DNA of 58,398 nucleotides from contig JAGAVG010000083.1 in assembly GCA_017942035.1 (NCBI GenBank), forward strand, positions 1 to 58,398. Reading direction: 5' to 3'. The first letter of the stretch is position 1. Each line of letters opens with the position of its first letter. The position numbers were made by a program, and so were the translations under genes. Shown one piece after another: positions 58,347-58,398 of the stretch. The notes under the pieces were generated by a model. The model was not told the DNA's origin, did no database searches, and worked only from the letters and a program-made list of their open reading frames with translations. Origin of the DNA: a bacterium. GTDB lineage: Bacteria; Cyanobacteriota; Vampirovibrionia; Gastranaerophilales; Gastranaerophilaceae.

Positions 58347-58398
58347 TGCCTCAAATCCAGATATAATCCCTCATAGGATAGGATAGGATAGGATAGGA
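58347..58398 (+). promoter_or_regulatory. Promoter with AGGAT pentanucleotide repeats, copy 2 (cut by window end)
   Basis: Same 28-bp block as at 49083 (TGCCTCAAATCCAGATATAA, then TCCCTCAT), followed by four AGGAT units and the first four bases of a fifth before the window ends. It probably heads a gene outside the window related in control to the one at 49211. Confidence 0.6.

Overview
ORGANISM. Low-GC chromosomal DNA with long runs of genes read from either strand. It most resembles an uncultured gut member of the non-photosynthetic cyanobacterial sister group (Vampirovibrionia/Melainabacteria, order Gastranaerophilales). This is inference from gene content: three pseudopilins with the N-terminal motif FTLAEVLITLGIIGIVAAMT and a C-terminal DDYP motif; several proteins opening with a short F-x-G type leader; a class A beta-lactamase fold protein without the general-base Glu, like cyanobacterial PBP-A; and an anaerobe's rubrerythrin and ferredoxin-linked 2-oxoacid oxidoreductase. 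There is no rRNA, tRNA, CRISPR array, transposase or recombinase gene in the window.

LAYOUT. 1-480: AT-rich repeats and a 165-bp element with inverted ends. 0.5-5 kb: pseudopilin, then a leftward run aroB, aroK, cation efflux, pnuC, small protein. 5.2-9.9 kb: alr-lpd, an ABC1-type kinase, a small secreted protein. 10-13.7 kb: lipA, a MerR-like coiled-coil protein, recA, a secreted protein. 13.8-15.8 kb: an HTH/zinc-ribbon gene and a solute-binding lipoprotein between 207-bp inverted repeats. 15.8-26.1 kb: class A PBP, glycosyltransferases, RgpF-like protein, speE, HIT protein, PBP-A-like protein, rubrerythrin. 26.2-29.3 kb: second pseudopilin, NifU-like protein, GGGtGRT protein. 29.4-31.1 kb: small XRE regulator and a four-unit tandem array of tiny membrane-peptide genes with antisense promoters. 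31.1-38.3 kb: solute-binding protein, rarA, XRE regulator, two SLOG-type proteins, YkgJ-like protein, pcrA. 38.4-40 kb: small regulators and third pseudopilin. 40.4-49.7 kb: HEAT-like protein, a 1039-aa acidic membrane protein, a sigma-like factor, a zinc-ribbon/AAA/TPR protein. 50-58.3 kb: FAD-linked oxidase, a 1355-aa coiled-coil protein, a four-gene 2-oxoacid:ferredoxin oxidoreductase operon.

WHAT STANDS OUT. (1) A four-copy, about 306-bp tandem array (29.89-31.09 kb), each unit encoding a 23-24-residue hydrophobic peptide with its own promoter, 5' hairpin, strong Shine-Dalgarno, terminator and a conserved antisense promoter: a candidate type I toxin-antitoxin array, with hairpins in the coding sequence that covary between copies. 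(2) A 23-bp perfect inverted repeat around 50 bp at the start of the ABC1-kinase gene (9436-9531). In the sequenced orientation the gene has no ATG or Shine-Dalgarno; flipping the 50 bp would supply both, in frame, so this looks like an invertible start-codon switch. (3) Two homologous 165-bp elements with 27-bp inverted ends upstream of two pseudopilin genes, each holding a near-consensus promoter pointing away from the pilin: candidate promoter invertons. (4) At least nine genes where the -10 box lies 6-7 nt before the ATG, implying leaderless mRNAs. (5) A dense family of intergenic palindromic repeats, some of which run into pseudopilin coding leaders in open frame.
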